Part shown: piece by piece, positions 14,190 through 22,490 of the stretch | How the letters are laid out: the number at the start of each line of letters is the position of its first letter | How positions within the stretch are numbered: position 1 is the stretch's first letter | DNA from: Oscillospiraceae bacterium | GTDB lineage: Bacteria; Bacillota; Clostridia; Oscillospirales; Ruminococcaceae | Reading direction: 5' to 3' | NCBI GenBank assembly: GCA_031285945.1 | Contig: JAITVF010000133.1 | Location: forward strand, 1-24,342 | Length of the DNA stretch: 24,342 bases | Program-made: the position numbers and the translations under genes | Notes under the pieces: model-generated | Told to the model about the DNA's origin: nothing | What the model saw: only the letters and a program-made list of their open reading frames with translations | Databases searched by the model: none

Positions 14190-14681
14190 TTAGTCCTCTC
14201 TTTCATCTCTGTCTAATTGCTTTTGAATATTTGCTTGTCTTTTTTTGTTCAGGTAAGCAAGCCCTGCCTGTAAAATAAAAGTTAAAACAGTTGCGCTAAT
14301 AAAAGTGACTGCCAATACGGCAATAAAATAACCTATGCCATCATGTGCGTAATGCTTAGAGTATTGCGTATAGTTGCTAATACCGTTAACCGCTGTCACT
14401 ACAATTCCAACCATGATGGCGCTTATTATAGGAATGCATTTTGCCCGCTTTTCCCCGCCGTATATATCCAGCCCAACTGTAAGGTGGCGTACCAGAATAT
14501 ATATTGACATCCCTAAAAAGCATATTGCCTCCCCCGCATATTGCTCAAACGGCGCGTTGAGCAAAAACTGCTGCACAAGCATAGCAACAATAAGCGTAAT
14601 CATTAAAAGGCCGTAAGCTTCACTGCTGATTTTACGGAGCTGCGCCGCAGTTCTTTCATCCGTAGTAGACCTTTTTTTCAT
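14190..14681 (-). CDS. DUF6773-like membrane protein
   Basis: About 163 residues from the ATG at 14681; GGGAGG lies 7 nt upstream and the ATG overlaps the stop of the XRE gene (ATGA). The N-terminus KKRSTTDERTAAQLRKISSEAYGLL is cytoplasmic. Four hydrophobic segments follow (about LLMITLIVAMLVQQFLL; AICFLGMSIYILVRHL; IPIISAIMVGIVVTAV; GYFIAVLAVTFISATVLTFIL), with a basic tail KKRQANIQKQLDRDERED. This arrangement, a small four-helix protein directly after an XRE regulator, is common in Firmicutes and resembles DUF6773. The function is unknown; coupling suggests that the regulator controls it. Confidence 0.7.
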   Translation of the reverse strand: MKKRSTTDERTAAQLRKISSEAYGLLMITLIVAMLVQQFLLNAPFEQYAGEAICFLGMSIYILVRHLTVGLDIYGGEKRAKCIPIISAIMVGIVVTAVNGISNYTQYSKHYAHDGIGYFIAVLAVTFISATVLTFILQAGLAYLNKKRQANIQKQLDRDERED

Positions 14682-14878
14682 TTCAATTCCTCCCAAAATA
14701 AATCATTGAGTGTTTTACCAAGCGCCTTGCAAACTGATACGCACAGGTTGAGGGTGGGGTTATATTCTCCCGATTCTATCAGCCCGATGGTTTGGCGGGT
14801 AACTCCCACAGCCTTTGCTAAGTCTTCTTGCTTCATATCGGCTTCCATTCGGGCGATTTTCATACGCTTGTTTTTCAT
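14678..14878 (-). CDS. XRE family helix-turn-helix regulator
   Basis: A 66-residue single-domain Cro/CI-type regulator: KIARMEADMKQEDLAKAVGVTRQTIGLIESGEYNPTLNLCVSVCKALGKTLNDLFW. The helix-turn-helix is QEDLAKAVGVTRQTIGLIE. It starts with ATG at 14878 and ends inside the start of the membrane protein gene by a 4-nt overlap. A near-consensus promoter lies upstream. Regulators of this small size often repress their own operon. Confidence 0.9.
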   Translation of the reverse strand: MKNKRMKIARMEADMKQEDLAKAVGVTRQTIGLIESGEYNPTLNLCVSVCKALGKTLNDLFWEELK

Positions 14879-14901
14879 CTAATGACCCCTTTCGTAGCTA
14901 T

Positions 14902-14930
14902 AATATACACTAAACATTTCTTGATGTCAA
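14902..14930 (-). promoter_or_regulatory. Promoter of the XRE/membrane protein operon
   Basis: On the minus strand TTGACA (14925-14930), a 17-nt spacer and TATATT (14902-14907). The -35 is inside the small palindrome CTTGATGTCAAG, a possible operator. Confidence 0.75.
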
Positions 14931-14954
14931 GTATATGTTGCAATAATTTAGAAC

Positions 14955-14980
14955 GAAAACGGCGACCCTTCAGCCGCCGT
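14955..14980 (-). terminator. Intrinsic terminator of the PocR/EAL gene
   Basis: On the minus strand a hairpin with stem ACGGCG / CGCCGT is followed by TTTTCG, 57 nt after the stop of the large signalling gene and before the XRE promoter. Confidence 0.55.
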
Positions 14981-15036
14981 AAAAATTTATTGTGAAAAAT
15001 TATAGCCGATAAACTTCAAATAAGACTAAAGGCCTG

Positions 15037-17898
15037 CTACAGAGAAAGCCTCGAGGGTATCATGCGGCTGATATTGTAGAGGAGAACCAGCTCCTCGGCG
15101 CTCCAGTCGCGGTAGTATATGCAGTCGTCGAAGCCCAGGTAGCCGGCGACCCGCTCGCCGTCGCGAATTTGAAAAACACAGGTGGCGCGCACCCCCTGCT
15201 CAGTGAGGTCGCCGCGGAGCGGCTCGGGAACGCTTTCGCAGTCGGTTAGTACGAGGATACCGTGCTCGCCGAAGCGGTTAAGCCACGCATAGGGGCTTTT
15301 GAGCTCCTCGAGACCGGGCGGCATTTCTCTTGTTTCGTCCTTGGCGCTCCAGAGGGCGAGCCGTTTTGTCTGCATAAGGCCCTCGCGCCGGTAGAGCCAT
15401 ACGTTGCTCATCCTGGTATGGCTGCCTATATGGGCGAGCATACGGCTGACGGCCTCCAGGGGATCGGGTTCCTTCATTAGAATGCAGGCCGCCTCGCCGA
15501 CCAGGCGGTAGGCGTGGGGGGAAAGCTCCTCCTCGCCGATATGTAAGAGAAGCTGCTCGAGCTCGGGCCGTTCGGCTCCCGATCTTTCGGCGGTGATGGC
15601 GGTGCGGGTGAAATTATCGAGGCTGTCGCGAATTTCGTCGACGGTCGCGGGCTTGCCAAAAAGGTAGCCCTGCATTCGGTCCACGCCGTTTTTGAGCATG
15701 ATACGCATCTGCTCCTCGGTCTCTACACCCTCTACTATGATAACCATTCCGGCGGCGTGGGCAAGCTCGACCATAAGGTAGAAAAGGTGCTGGAGGTAAT
15801 CGTCCTTTTCTATATCCACCAGAAAGGCCCGCTCGGTTTTAAGTATAGATACCGGCAGCTTGTGCAAATTGTTAAAGTTAGAGTAACCGGTACCGAAATC
15901 GTCGAGCGCCATCTTGACGCCCGCCTTGCGCAGGCGGCCTATGGTGCCCACCGCCTGACCGGTAAAGCTGACCTCGGCGGTCTCGGTTATCTCGAGGCTA
16001 AGCTTTTCGGCGGGGTAATCATATTTTTTAAGAATTCGGGTTACCGTATCCTCCAAAAGATCGTCGGCAATCTGTAGGGGGGAAATATTTACGTTGAGGA
16101 TAAAATCCCTGTGACTGGAAAGCCCCAGCCCGCTGCAGGCGCGGACCGCGGTTTCTAAGACCCAGTTGCCTATATCGATAATAAGGCCGAGCTGCTCGGC
16201 CTTATGTATAAAGACCAAAGGGGAAACGAAGCCGAACTCGGGGCTTTCCCAGCGGCAAAGCGCCTCTAAAGAGCACCAGGCGCCGGTAGCGGAATCGACT
16301 ATGGGCTGATAATGAACCGAAAAGCCCTCCATGCCGTTTTTGACGCAGTTTTCAAGGCTTACCTCAAGGCGCAGCTGTTCTTTGTATTCGTTATCCATAT
16401 CCTCGCCGTAAACGAGCACCTTGTCCTCAACGAGGGATCGGCTGAGGGTGCGCTGGATTATGCTGAGCAGATCCCGCTCCTCGGTAAGCCCCAGGTTGGC
16501 GCAGACTACGCCCATGGAAATTCCGCAGTGTACGCTTACCTTTTGCCCCGACGGGGCCGTTACGCTCCAGGGCGACTCGAAGCGGTTAAAGATGACTCCC
16601 GCAAGCTCAAAGGCGCCCTCAAGCCCGACTCCGTGAACGGCAAAGGCGAACTGGTCTCCGCTTATACGGTAAAGGCAGCTGCCCGGCACCGACATGGTCT
16701 CGATCCATTCGCAGATGGAAGCGAGGAGGGAATCGCCGGTATCGCGGCCGTAGATGTCGTTTATATTGCGCAGGGAGATGACGTCGTAGCAGATTAGGTA
16801 GACAGGCTCTTTGCCCTGCCACTCGGCGGCGTCGTGCGCGAGGCGAAGATCGTTGGGCAGGCGAAGGCCGCGGTCGTAGAAGGCGTACTGCGAAAGCTGA
16901 TGCTGTAGCTTTTTGTTTGAGGTAATATCGAGCATTGTGACCATATGGGCAAGCCTGCCGTCCACCCAGCCCACCGCCTGATGGGCTATACGCAGCCAGG
17001 TATCGGTTTTGGTGAGGTATTTCTCAGAGATAAGGGGGTGGCGGGGCTGCCCGCGGCTGTCCAGAAGGCGGTTGTGGGGGCAGTCGAAGCAAAAGCCGTC
17101 GGCGTCCTCGGCCATCCATTTCCAGCAGGGCTTGCCTATAAGCTGTTGCAGCGGCTTGCCGGCGTATCTGGCAAACTGCTCGTTGGCCTGTAAAAGCTCC
17201 CCCGTAAAAAAATCAACCACATAAAGGCCGACATCGGCCGAGTTTGCTAGGGTGGTCATCATCTGGCTTGTGGAATCAAGCTTTTCGTTGAGCTCCAGCA
17301 GCTCGGAATAAGACCGCTTTAAATCCGAGTTGGACCTGGCCATCTGTATGACCGCTCCGGTGAGCCCCTGGAGGAACTCGACGATCAGCTCAAATTCCTT
17401 CCAGATTACGGTAGGGAGCCTTTCAATAAGACGGCTTGCGTCTTCGTCTGAAAGGTCGGAGTCGCGAACGGCCTGCAAAAAGATTTCCCGGTTGGCGCTG
17501 TCGAGTATCATAGGGCCTATAACCCAGCTGCCAAGGTGGGAGTTATCCAGGAAAATGGGGACGGCGCAGGTGGAAAGCCCGGTGTGCGAGGAGGTCGTAA
17601 GGGTGGGCTTTTTGGCCACCCGGTTCTCCTGGCATAGCTTTCGGTAAAGATTTTGCCTGTCCTTGCCGGAAATAAGCGGGTTTGCCCCGTAACCGCTCAA
17701 GCGGGTGAGGACGTTGCCGACCGAATCGACAACAGAGGCGCTGATGCCCGTAATTTTTGCAAAGCTATCCTGAAGCTGTTGGATATCCGCAAGATTCAGC
17801 AGCTTTTTTAAGGATATATCCTGCGCCATTGCCTTCACCGGCCTTTCTGTTTTAGACGGGTCGGCGCCTGTCTTTTTTTGGACAAACCCCCTGTCCAT
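15037..17898 (-). CDS. PocR-PAS-GGDEF(degenerate)-EAL-GAF c-di-GMP phosphodiesterase candidate
   Basis: A 953-residue cytosolic protein. Domains: PocR sensor (about 28-190), PAS (about 215-330), GGDEF-like (about 335-500), EAL (about 505-760) and a C-terminal GAF-like domain (about 785-950). The GGDEF signature is SGDQF (413-417), so cyclase activity is unlikely. The EAL domain keeps its catalytic set: E545 in EAL, N604, E636, D666-D667 in DDFGTGYS, K687, E723 in EGVE and Q743 in MQGYLFGKP. It should therefore hydrolyse c-di-GMP, perhaps modulated by ligands of PocR and by GTP at the GGDEF site. The PAS has C258, C270 and C273 (FCFDCP), a possible metal or redox site. No good ribosome binding site precedes the ATG at 17898; ATG at 17829 (MAQDISLKKLL, GGTGAAGG upstream) may be the real start. 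Confidence 0.9.
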   Translation of the reverse strand: MDRGFVQKKTGADPSKTERPVKAMAQDISLKKLLNLADIQQLQDSFAKITGISASVVDSVGNVLTRLSGYGANPLISGKDRQNLYRKLCQENRVAKKPTLTTSSHTGLSTCAVPIFLDNSHLGSWVIGPMILDSANREIFLQAVRDSDLSDEDASRLIERLPTVIWKEFELIVEFLQGLTGAVIQMARSNSDLKRSYSELLELNEKLDSTSQMMTTLANSADVGLYVVDFFTGELLQANEQFARYAGKPLQQLIGKPCWKWMAEDADGFCFDCPHNRLLDSRGQPRHPLISEKYLTKTDTWLRIAHQAVGWVDGRLAHMVTMLDITSNKKLQHQLSQYAFYDRGLRLPNDLRLAHDAAEWQGKEPVYLICYDVISLRNINDIYGRDTGDSLLASICEWIETMSVPGSCLYRISGDQFAFAVHGVGLEGAFELAGVIFNRFESPWSVTAPSGQKVSVHCGISMGVVCANLGLTEERDLLSIIQRTLSRSLVEDKVLVYGEDMDNEYKEQLRLEVSLENCVKNGMEGFSVHYQPIVDSATGAWCSLEALCRWESPEFGFVSPLVFIHKAEQLGLIIDIGNWVLETAVRACSGLGLSSHRDFILNVNISPLQIADDLLEDTVTRILKKYDYPAEKLSLEITETAEVSFTGQAVGTIGRLRKAGVKMALDDFGTGYSNFNNLHKLPVSILKTERAFLVDIEKDDYLQHLFYLMVELAHAAGMVIIVEGVETEEQMRIMLKNGVDRMQGYLFGKPATVDEIRDSLDNFTRTAITAERSGAERPELEQLLLHIGEEELSPHAYRLVGEAACILMKEPDPLEAVSRMLAHIGSHTRMSNVWLYRREGLMQTKRLALWSAKDETREMPPGLEELKSPYAWLNRFGEHGILVLTDCESVPEPLRGDLTEQGVRATCVFQIRDGERVAGYLGFDDCIYYRDWSAEELVLLYNISRMIPSRLSL

Positions 17899-17983
17899 AC
17901 TATTTATCGGCCATATAACCGGGTTCCTTAATATGGCAAATATATATTTTAGGGGACGCGACAGATATTTTTGTATGCTTTAG

Positions 17984-19021
17984 TTAATCGCAACATTCAA
18001 TAATAGCGCCGCCGCCGCAAAGAATCTCCCCATTGTAAAGGGCGGCGCTCTGGCCGGGGGTGATCGCACGCTGGGGCGAGTCAAATTCCACAAGCGCCCC
18101 GCCGTTTTTCAAGGGAGTGACAAGGGCCCAGGCGGGCTTTGCGCCGTAGCGCTGCTTTACCGTAAAGCGCTCCGGGCCTGTGAGCCGGTCCCGGTCCAGC
18201 CAGTTTAAGGGGTCTGTCACAAGTGAGCGGGAATAAAGGGCGCTATCGGCCGAGAGAAAGACATCGCCCGAAGATACGTCTATCCGCCGGACGAATACGG
18301 GATAACCCAACGCAACGCCAAGCCCCCGGCGCTGGCCCACCGTATACCGCCATAACCCCCGGTGGGGGCCCAGATCCTCGCCGCTTTCGAGCTTAAAGCG
18401 GCCCATGGGTTTTAAATCTCCGCAAAAGCCCTCAACAAAGGCGGAATAATCGCCACCCGGCACAAAGCAGATGTCCTGGCTTTCCGCCTTATTCGCCAGA
18501 GGAAGCCCCGCCTCCCGCACAAGGGCTCTTACCTCCGCCTTTGAAAGCTCCCCCAAGGGAAGAAGCAGCCTTTGGGTTATCTCCCTTTTGACCATGCAAA
18601 GGGCATAGCTCTGATCCTTGGGGAGATACGAGGCCCGCATGAGGAGCGTTGCGCCGTTCTCTTCGCCCCTTCTCGCGTAATGGCCGGTGGCTGCCAGGTC
18701 CGCGCCGGTAAGCTCCATATACCGCAAAAGAAGCGGAAGCTTTACATGGCGGTTGCAGCCCACGCAGGGGTTGGGGGTTCTGCCCGAAAGATACTCGCGA
18801 ACAAAGGGCTCTATAACCTCCCGCCCGAAAAGCTCCCGCCCGTCCACGACCGCGAGGGGTATGCCAAGGCTTTTACAGACCGATTCGGCGCCGGAAAGAT
18901 CGCCCTCGCCCCACAAGCGCAGGAACACCCCCGCGACCGAGTAGCCCGCGCGCAGCAAAAGAAGAGCGGCCGCCGCGCTGTCTACACCGCCGCTCATACC
19001 TACAACGACCCTTTGATTCAT
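17984..19021 (-). CDS. mnmA: tRNA-specific 2-thiouridylase MnmA
   Basis: A 345-residue enzyme with the PP-loop SGGVDS (10-15) that adenylates U34, the catalytic Cys86 in NPCVGCN and the second cysteine Cys185 in KAESQDICFV. The C-terminal region has the expected HRGLWRYTVGQRRGLGVALG and the beta-barrel end. Length is normal to slightly short for the family (usually about 350-370). It makes the 2-thio group of the wobble uridine in tRNA-Lys, -Glu and -Gln, taking sulfur from a cysteine desulfurase. No desulfurase gene is beside it. The ATG at 19021 has only a weak GGTG upstream. It is a single-gene unit divergent from the patatin gene. Confidence 0.95.
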   Translation of the reverse strand: MNQRVVVGMSGGVDSAAAALLLLRAGYSVAGVFLRLWGEGDLSGAESVCKSLGIPLAVVDGRELFGREVIEPFVREYLSGRTPNPCVGCNRHVKLPLLLRYMELTGADLAATGHYARRGEENGATLLMRASYLPKDQSYALCMVKREITQRLLLPLGELSKAEVRALVREAGLPLANKAESQDICFVPGGDYSAFVEGFCGDLKPMGRFKLESGEDLGPHRGLWRYTVGQRRGLGVALGYPVFVRRIDVSSGDVFLSADSALYSRSLVTDPLNWLDRDRLTGPERFTVKQRYGAKPAWALVTPLKNGGALVEFDSPQRAITPGQSAALYNGEILCGGGAIIECCD

Positions 19022-19082
19022 GAAGGCACCGCCCGTGTAGTTGTTATACTATTGCGATTGCGCATTTAAAAGACTTCTATTA

Positions 19083-19139
19083 ATATTACGCTCTATTTTG
19101 TCTCCCCCGGCGGGGGAAACAATAGAAATAAGCATATAT
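19083..19139. repeat. Palindromic repeat, copy 3 (degenerate)
   Basis: AATATTACGCTCTATTTTG, a C5/G5 core and GAAACAATAG, then AATAAGCATATATG. It aligns with copy 2 (AATATTACTCTATCGC, C5/G5, tail TAAAAGCATATTATTTG) but the arms no longer match perfectly and the outer inverted repeats are gone. Confidence 0.5.
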
Positions 19140-19144
19140 GGGGG

Positions 19145-19174
19145 TTGGAAAAGCTTTAGCTTTTGTGTTATAAT
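19145..19174 (+). promoter_or_regulatory. Promoter of the patatin-like gene with palindromic spacer
   Basis: TTGGAA (19145-19150), an 18-nt spacer and a perfect TATAAT (19169-19174). The spacer contains AAAAGCT-TT-AGCTTTT (19149-19164), a perfect 7-bp dyad that could be an operator. Confidence 0.6.
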
Positions 19175-19228
19175 CTCTTACACAAAGCAACGGACGTTAC
19201 ATTTTTACGCTAAAAGGGGAGCGATACC

Positions 19229-20083
19229 GTGAAGAAGGCGGCGCTGGTTCTTGAGGGCGGAGGGATGCGCGGGGTTTACACCTGCGGGGTTCTCGACGCT
19301 TTTTTAAAAGAGAGGATTATCTTCCCCGTTGCTTACGGGGTTTCGGCGGGGGTCTGCCACGCTTGCAGCTATTTTTCACGCCAGCCGGGAAGAGCCTTTA
19401 GGACTGTTTACGATTATTCGGGAGACCGGCGGTATATGAGCCTTAAGAGCCTTGTTACAACCGGCGAATACTTTGGGGTTGATATGGTCTATCGCAGGAT
19501 TCCCGAGGAGCTTTTGCCCTTTGATTTTGATACCTTCGCCGCCAAAGGTGAAAAGCTTTACGCGGCGGTTACCGACTGCCGCACCGGAAAGGCAGGTTAT
19601 CTCCCTGTGGGGGATCTGCGCCGGGATATGGACGTTATTCGCGCCTCAAGCTCTTTGCCACTTCTTTCCCGGCCGGTCGTCATAGGCGGGGTTCCTTATC
19701 TCGATGGCGGGATAACCGATTCTATTCCCATTAAAAAGGCGCTTGAGGATGGAAGCAGGCTGAACATAGCGGTTCTTACCCGGTCTGGCGACTACCGCAA
19801 ATCGCCGGGGCGCTCGGCGGGAATGGTGCGGCTTCGCTACCCGCAGTATCCCGCGCTGGCAAAAGCCGTGGCCGACCGGCACTCTCACTACAACAGGGCC
19901 CTTGAGCTTGTGGAGGAGGAGGAGAAGGCGGGCCGGGCCGTTGTAATCCGCCCGGGCAAAAGGGTGGAGCTCGACCGGCTGGAAAGGGACAAAAACAAGC
20001 TGCTTGCCCTTTACAGGGACGGCCGCGCCGACGGAGCCGCCGCCATACCCAGGATAATAGAGATGCTGGGCGAAAGGGCGTAG
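19229..20083 (+). CDS. Patatin-like phospholipase (YjjU/RssA-type)
   Basis: A 284-residue protein with GTG start and AAGGGGAG upstream. It has the three patatin signatures: the oxyanion loop GGGMRG (10-15), the nucleophile elbow G-V-S39-A-G, and the DGG motif with D159 (YLDGGITDSIP). It would hydrolyse acyl esters of phospholipids with a Ser-Asp dyad. No signal peptide or membrane helix is seen, so it is probably cytosolic or membrane-peripheral. The C-terminal helical part (residues about 210-284) is charged. The short hairpin AAAGGGC-GTA-GCCCTTT overlaps its stop codon and may end transcription from both sides against the convergent gpmI. Confidence 0.92.
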   Translation: MKKAALVLEGGGMRGVYTCGVLDAFLKERIIFPVAYGVSAGVCHACSYFSRQPGRAFRTVYDYSGDRRYMSLKSLVTTGEYFGVDMVYRRIPEELLPFDFDTFAAKGEKLYAAVTDCRTGKAGYLPVGDLRRDMDVIRASSSLPLLSRPVVIGGVPYLDGGITDSIPIKKALEDGSRLNIAVLTRSGDYRKSPGRSAGMVRLRYPQYPALAKAVADRHSHYNRALELVEEEEKAGRAVVIRPGKRVELDRLERDKNKLLALYRDGRADGAAAIPRIIEMLGERA

Positions 20084-20092
20084 CCCTTTAGC

Positions 20093-21628
20093 TTAGCTGG
20101 ACGGCTGCTGCCTGAGCAGCGATTTGCCGGTCATTTCGCTGGGCTTTTCAAGGCTCATCATCTCGAGCAGGGTGGGGGCCAGGTCGGCGAGGCGGCCCTC
20201 GCCTAGAGGGGCCAGGCCACAGCCCTTTGTACCTACCGCTATTAAGGGTACGGGGTTTGTGGTGTGGGCGGTAAACGGGGCGCCGTCGGGCTCGTACATT
20301 TTGTCGGCGTTGCCGTGGTCGGCGGTTATAAGAGCCTGCCCCCCCAGAGCGAGAAGCTTTTCGATTACCCGGCCCACGCAGCCGTCCACCGCTTCCACCG
20401 CCCGGACCGCCGCCTCGTAAACGCCGGTGTGGCCTACCATATCGCAGTTGGCGTAATTGAGTATAATAAGATCGTATTTGCCGGTTTCAAGCCGGGCTAT
20501 AAGCTCGTCGGTGACCTCCGCCGCGCTCATTTGCGGCTGAAGATCGTAGGTCGCCACCCTTGGCGAGGGGATGAGGGCCCTGTCCTCGCATTCATCCGGC
20601 TGCTCGACCCCGCCGTTGAAGAAAAAGGTTACGTGGGCGTATTTTTCGGTTTCGGCTATCCGCAGCTGGTTCATACCCAGGGAGGAAATATATTTGCCCA
20701 GGGTGTTGCCAAGCGACTGGGGCCGGTAGGCCGTAAGCACGTTGGGCATGGAGCTGTCGTATTGGGTCATGCAGACCCAGCAGAGCCTAAAGAAGCCTTT
20801 GCGGGTAAAGCCCTCGAAATCGGGATCGACCAGCGCCCTTGTAATCTCCCTCGCCCGGTCGGGCCGGAAGTTAAAGAAGATGACGCTGTCGTCCTCCCTT
20901 ATCATTCCGTCCTGGGTGCAGACTGACGGGAGGACGAATTCGTCGGTCACTCCCGCCTCGTAGCTCTTTGCCATGACGTCGAGGGGGTCTGAGTTGAGAA
21001 CTCCCTCGCCGTGGACCATGGCCGAGTAAGCCTTTATAACCCGGTCCCAGCGCTTATCCCGGTCCATGGCGTAATAGCGGCCCATAATGGTGGCGATTTT
21101 GCCGGCGCCGATTTCCTCGGTCTTACTAATAAGCTCGGCCATAAAGCCCCTGCCCGAATCGGGGGGAACGTCGCGGCCGTCCATAAAGCAGTGGATGAAG
21201 ACCCTTTGCAGCCCGTGGCTCTTGGCAAGCTCAAGGAGGGCGTAAAGGTGGGTGTTGTGGCTGTGGACGCCGCCGTCTGACAAAAGCCCCATAAGATGAA
21301 GGGCTCCGCCCTTTCGCTTGCAGTTTTCGACCGCCTCGAGAAAGGCGGAATTCTCGAAAAAGTCGCCGTCGGCAATTGCCTTTGTAATGCGGGTCAGCTC
21401 CTGGTAGACGATTCGGCCCGCCCCTATGTTGGTGTGGCCTACCTCCGAGTTGCCCATCTGCCCCTCGGGAAGGCCCACGTCCATCCCCGAAGCGCCTATA
21501 AGCGTGTTGGGGCAGCTTTGAATAAGCCGGTCGAGATTGGGGGTATTCGCCCGCGAAACGGCGTTACCGTAGCTATCGGGATTATGGCCGAAGCCGTCGA
21601 GAATCATAAGCAGGGTTGTTTTTTTCAT
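20093..21628 (-). CDS. gpmI: 2,3-bisphosphoglycerate-independent phosphoglycerate mutase
   Basis: A 511-residue enzyme of normal length for the family. It has the alkaline-phosphatase-like metal site D11-G-F-G (LMILDGFGHN), the phosphorylated Ser61 in GQMGNSEVGHTNIGAGR, MDGRDVPPDSG, GRYYAMDRDKRWDR, FFNFRPDRARE, and the second metal cluster NYANCDMVGHTG and ITADHGNADKM. It interconverts 3- and 2-phosphoglycerate using two Mn ions. The ATG at 21628 has GGGAG upstream. It is the last gene of pgk-tpiA-gpmI, separated from tpiA by 81 nt that contain a strong hairpin. Confidence 0.96.
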   Translation of the reverse strand: MKKTTLLMILDGFGHNPDSYGNAVSRANTPNLDRLIQSCPNTLIGASGMDVGLPEGQMGNSEVGHTNIGAGRIVYQELTRITKAIADGDFFENSAFLEAVENCKRKGGALHLMGLLSDGGVHSHNTHLYALLELAKSHGLQRVFIHCFMDGRDVPPDSGRGFMAELISKTEEIGAGKIATIMGRYYAMDRDKRWDRVIKAYSAMVHGEGVLNSDPLDVMAKSYEAGVTDEFVLPSVCTQDGMIREDDSVIFFNFRPDRAREITRALVDPDFEGFTRKGFFRLCWVCMTQYDSSMPNVLTAYRPQSLGNTLGKYISSLGMNQLRIAETEKYAHVTFFFNGGVEQPDECEDRALIPSPRVATYDLQPQMSAAEVTDELIARLETGKYDLIILNYANCDMVGHTGVYEAAVRAVEAVDGCVGRVIEKLLALGGQALITADHGNADKMYEPDGAPFTAHTTNPVPLIAVGTKGCGLAPLGEGRLADLAPTLLEMMSLEKPSEMTGKSLLRQQPSS

Positions 21629-21657
21629 AGACGCTCCCGTCTTTTTAAGTGTCCTTA

Positions 21658-21711
21658 GCTTATCCCCCGCGCCTTGGGCGGGGGATAAGCATTTTTTTGC
21701 GAGGGGTATTT
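21658..21711. repeat. Palindromic repeat, copy 4, between tpiA and gpmI
   Basis: Perfect 13-bp arms GCTTATCCCCCGC / GCGGGGGATAAGC with a 7-nt loop, then the tail AGCATTTTTTTGCGAGGGG TATT that resembles the tail of copies 1 and 2. On the plus strand it looks like a terminator, but no plus-strand gene precedes it. On the mRNA of the glycolytic operon it would fold between tpiA and gpmI and may affect stability or relative expression. Confidence 0.55.
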
Positions 21712-22477
21712 ATTGGCACGCCGCCGCCACGATGGCGGCAAAGTCGGCGGGCTTAAGAGACGCGCCGCCGATAAGGCCGCCATCCACGTGGGGCCGCCCC
21801 AAAAGCTCGGAGGCGTTGGCCGCGTTCATTGAGCCGCCGTATTGGATCGCAAGACCGCCCGCCGCGCTGTCGCCATAGAGGCCCGCGACCACCCCGCGTA
21901 TGCCGCCGCAGGCCTCGTCGGCCTGCTCGGCGGTGGCGGTGCGCCCGGTGCCTATGGCCCATACCGGCTCATAGGCTATTACAATACGGCCGAGCTCTTT
22001 GCCTGTAACGCCCATAAGGGCTATTTTTGTCTGTAGGGCGAGTATGTCGCCGGTGATCTCACACTCTCTTTGCGAAAGGGTTTCGCCCACGCAGAGTATG
22101 ACCCCGAGCCCCGCGTCAAGGGCGGCGCGGACCCGCTTGTTGACCGTTTCGTCAGTCTCGCCGAAGTACTGGCGGCGCTCAGAGTGGCCTATAATTACGT
22201 GGGATACGCCCATTTCAAAAAGCATTCCGGCCGAAACCTCGCCGGTAAAGGCTCCGTTATCCGCCCAGTGGCAGTTCTGGGCGCCCACCTTTATATTTGT
22301 GCCCGCAAGGGCTGAGACGGCCGTTTCGAGGCAGGTAAAGGGAGGGCATACAATTACCTGGCAGGTGGCGTCCTTAACAAGAGGCAGTAGCTCATTAAGA
22401 AGGGCCTTTGTCTCGGGGCGGGTTTTGTTCATCTTCCAGTTGCCCGCTATTACGGCGGGGCGCAGAGCTTTGTTCAT
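21710..22477 (-). CDS. tpiA: Triosephosphate isomerase
   Basis: A 255-residue TIM barrel with all catalytic residues: K15 (AGNWKMN), H98 (IIGHSERR) and E170 (AYEPVWAIGTG). The phosphate-binding IQYGGSMN and GLIGGASL are present near the C-terminus. Length is normal. The ATG at 22477 has GGGGGAT upstream and lies 13 nt after the pgk stop, so it is cotranscribed with pgk. It interconverts dihydroxyacetone phosphate and glyceraldehyde 3-phosphate. Confidence 0.97.
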   Translation of the reverse strand: MNKALRPAVIAGNWKMNKTRPETKALLNELLPLVKDATCQVIVCPPFTCLETAVSALAGTNIKVGAQNCHWADNGAFTGEVSAGMLFEMGVSHVIIGHSERRQYFGETDETVNKRVRAALDAGLGVILCVGETLSQRECEITGDILALQTKIALMGVTGKELGRIVIAYEPVWAIGTGRTATAEQADEACGGIRGVVAGLYGDSAAGGLAIQYGGSMNAANASELLGRPHVDGGLIGGASLKPADFAAIVAAACQ

Positions 22478-22490
22478 TGCTATATCCCCC

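Noticed and set aside
20264..20926. 220-codon plus-strand frame inside gpmI
   Set aside because: Antisense to a gene with complete catalytic motifs; no motifs of its own.
21658..21698. Plus-strand intrinsic terminator between tpiA and gpmI
   Set aside because: It has the hairpin and T7 of a terminator, but no plus-strand gene precedes it, and its tail matches the dispersed palindromic repeats.
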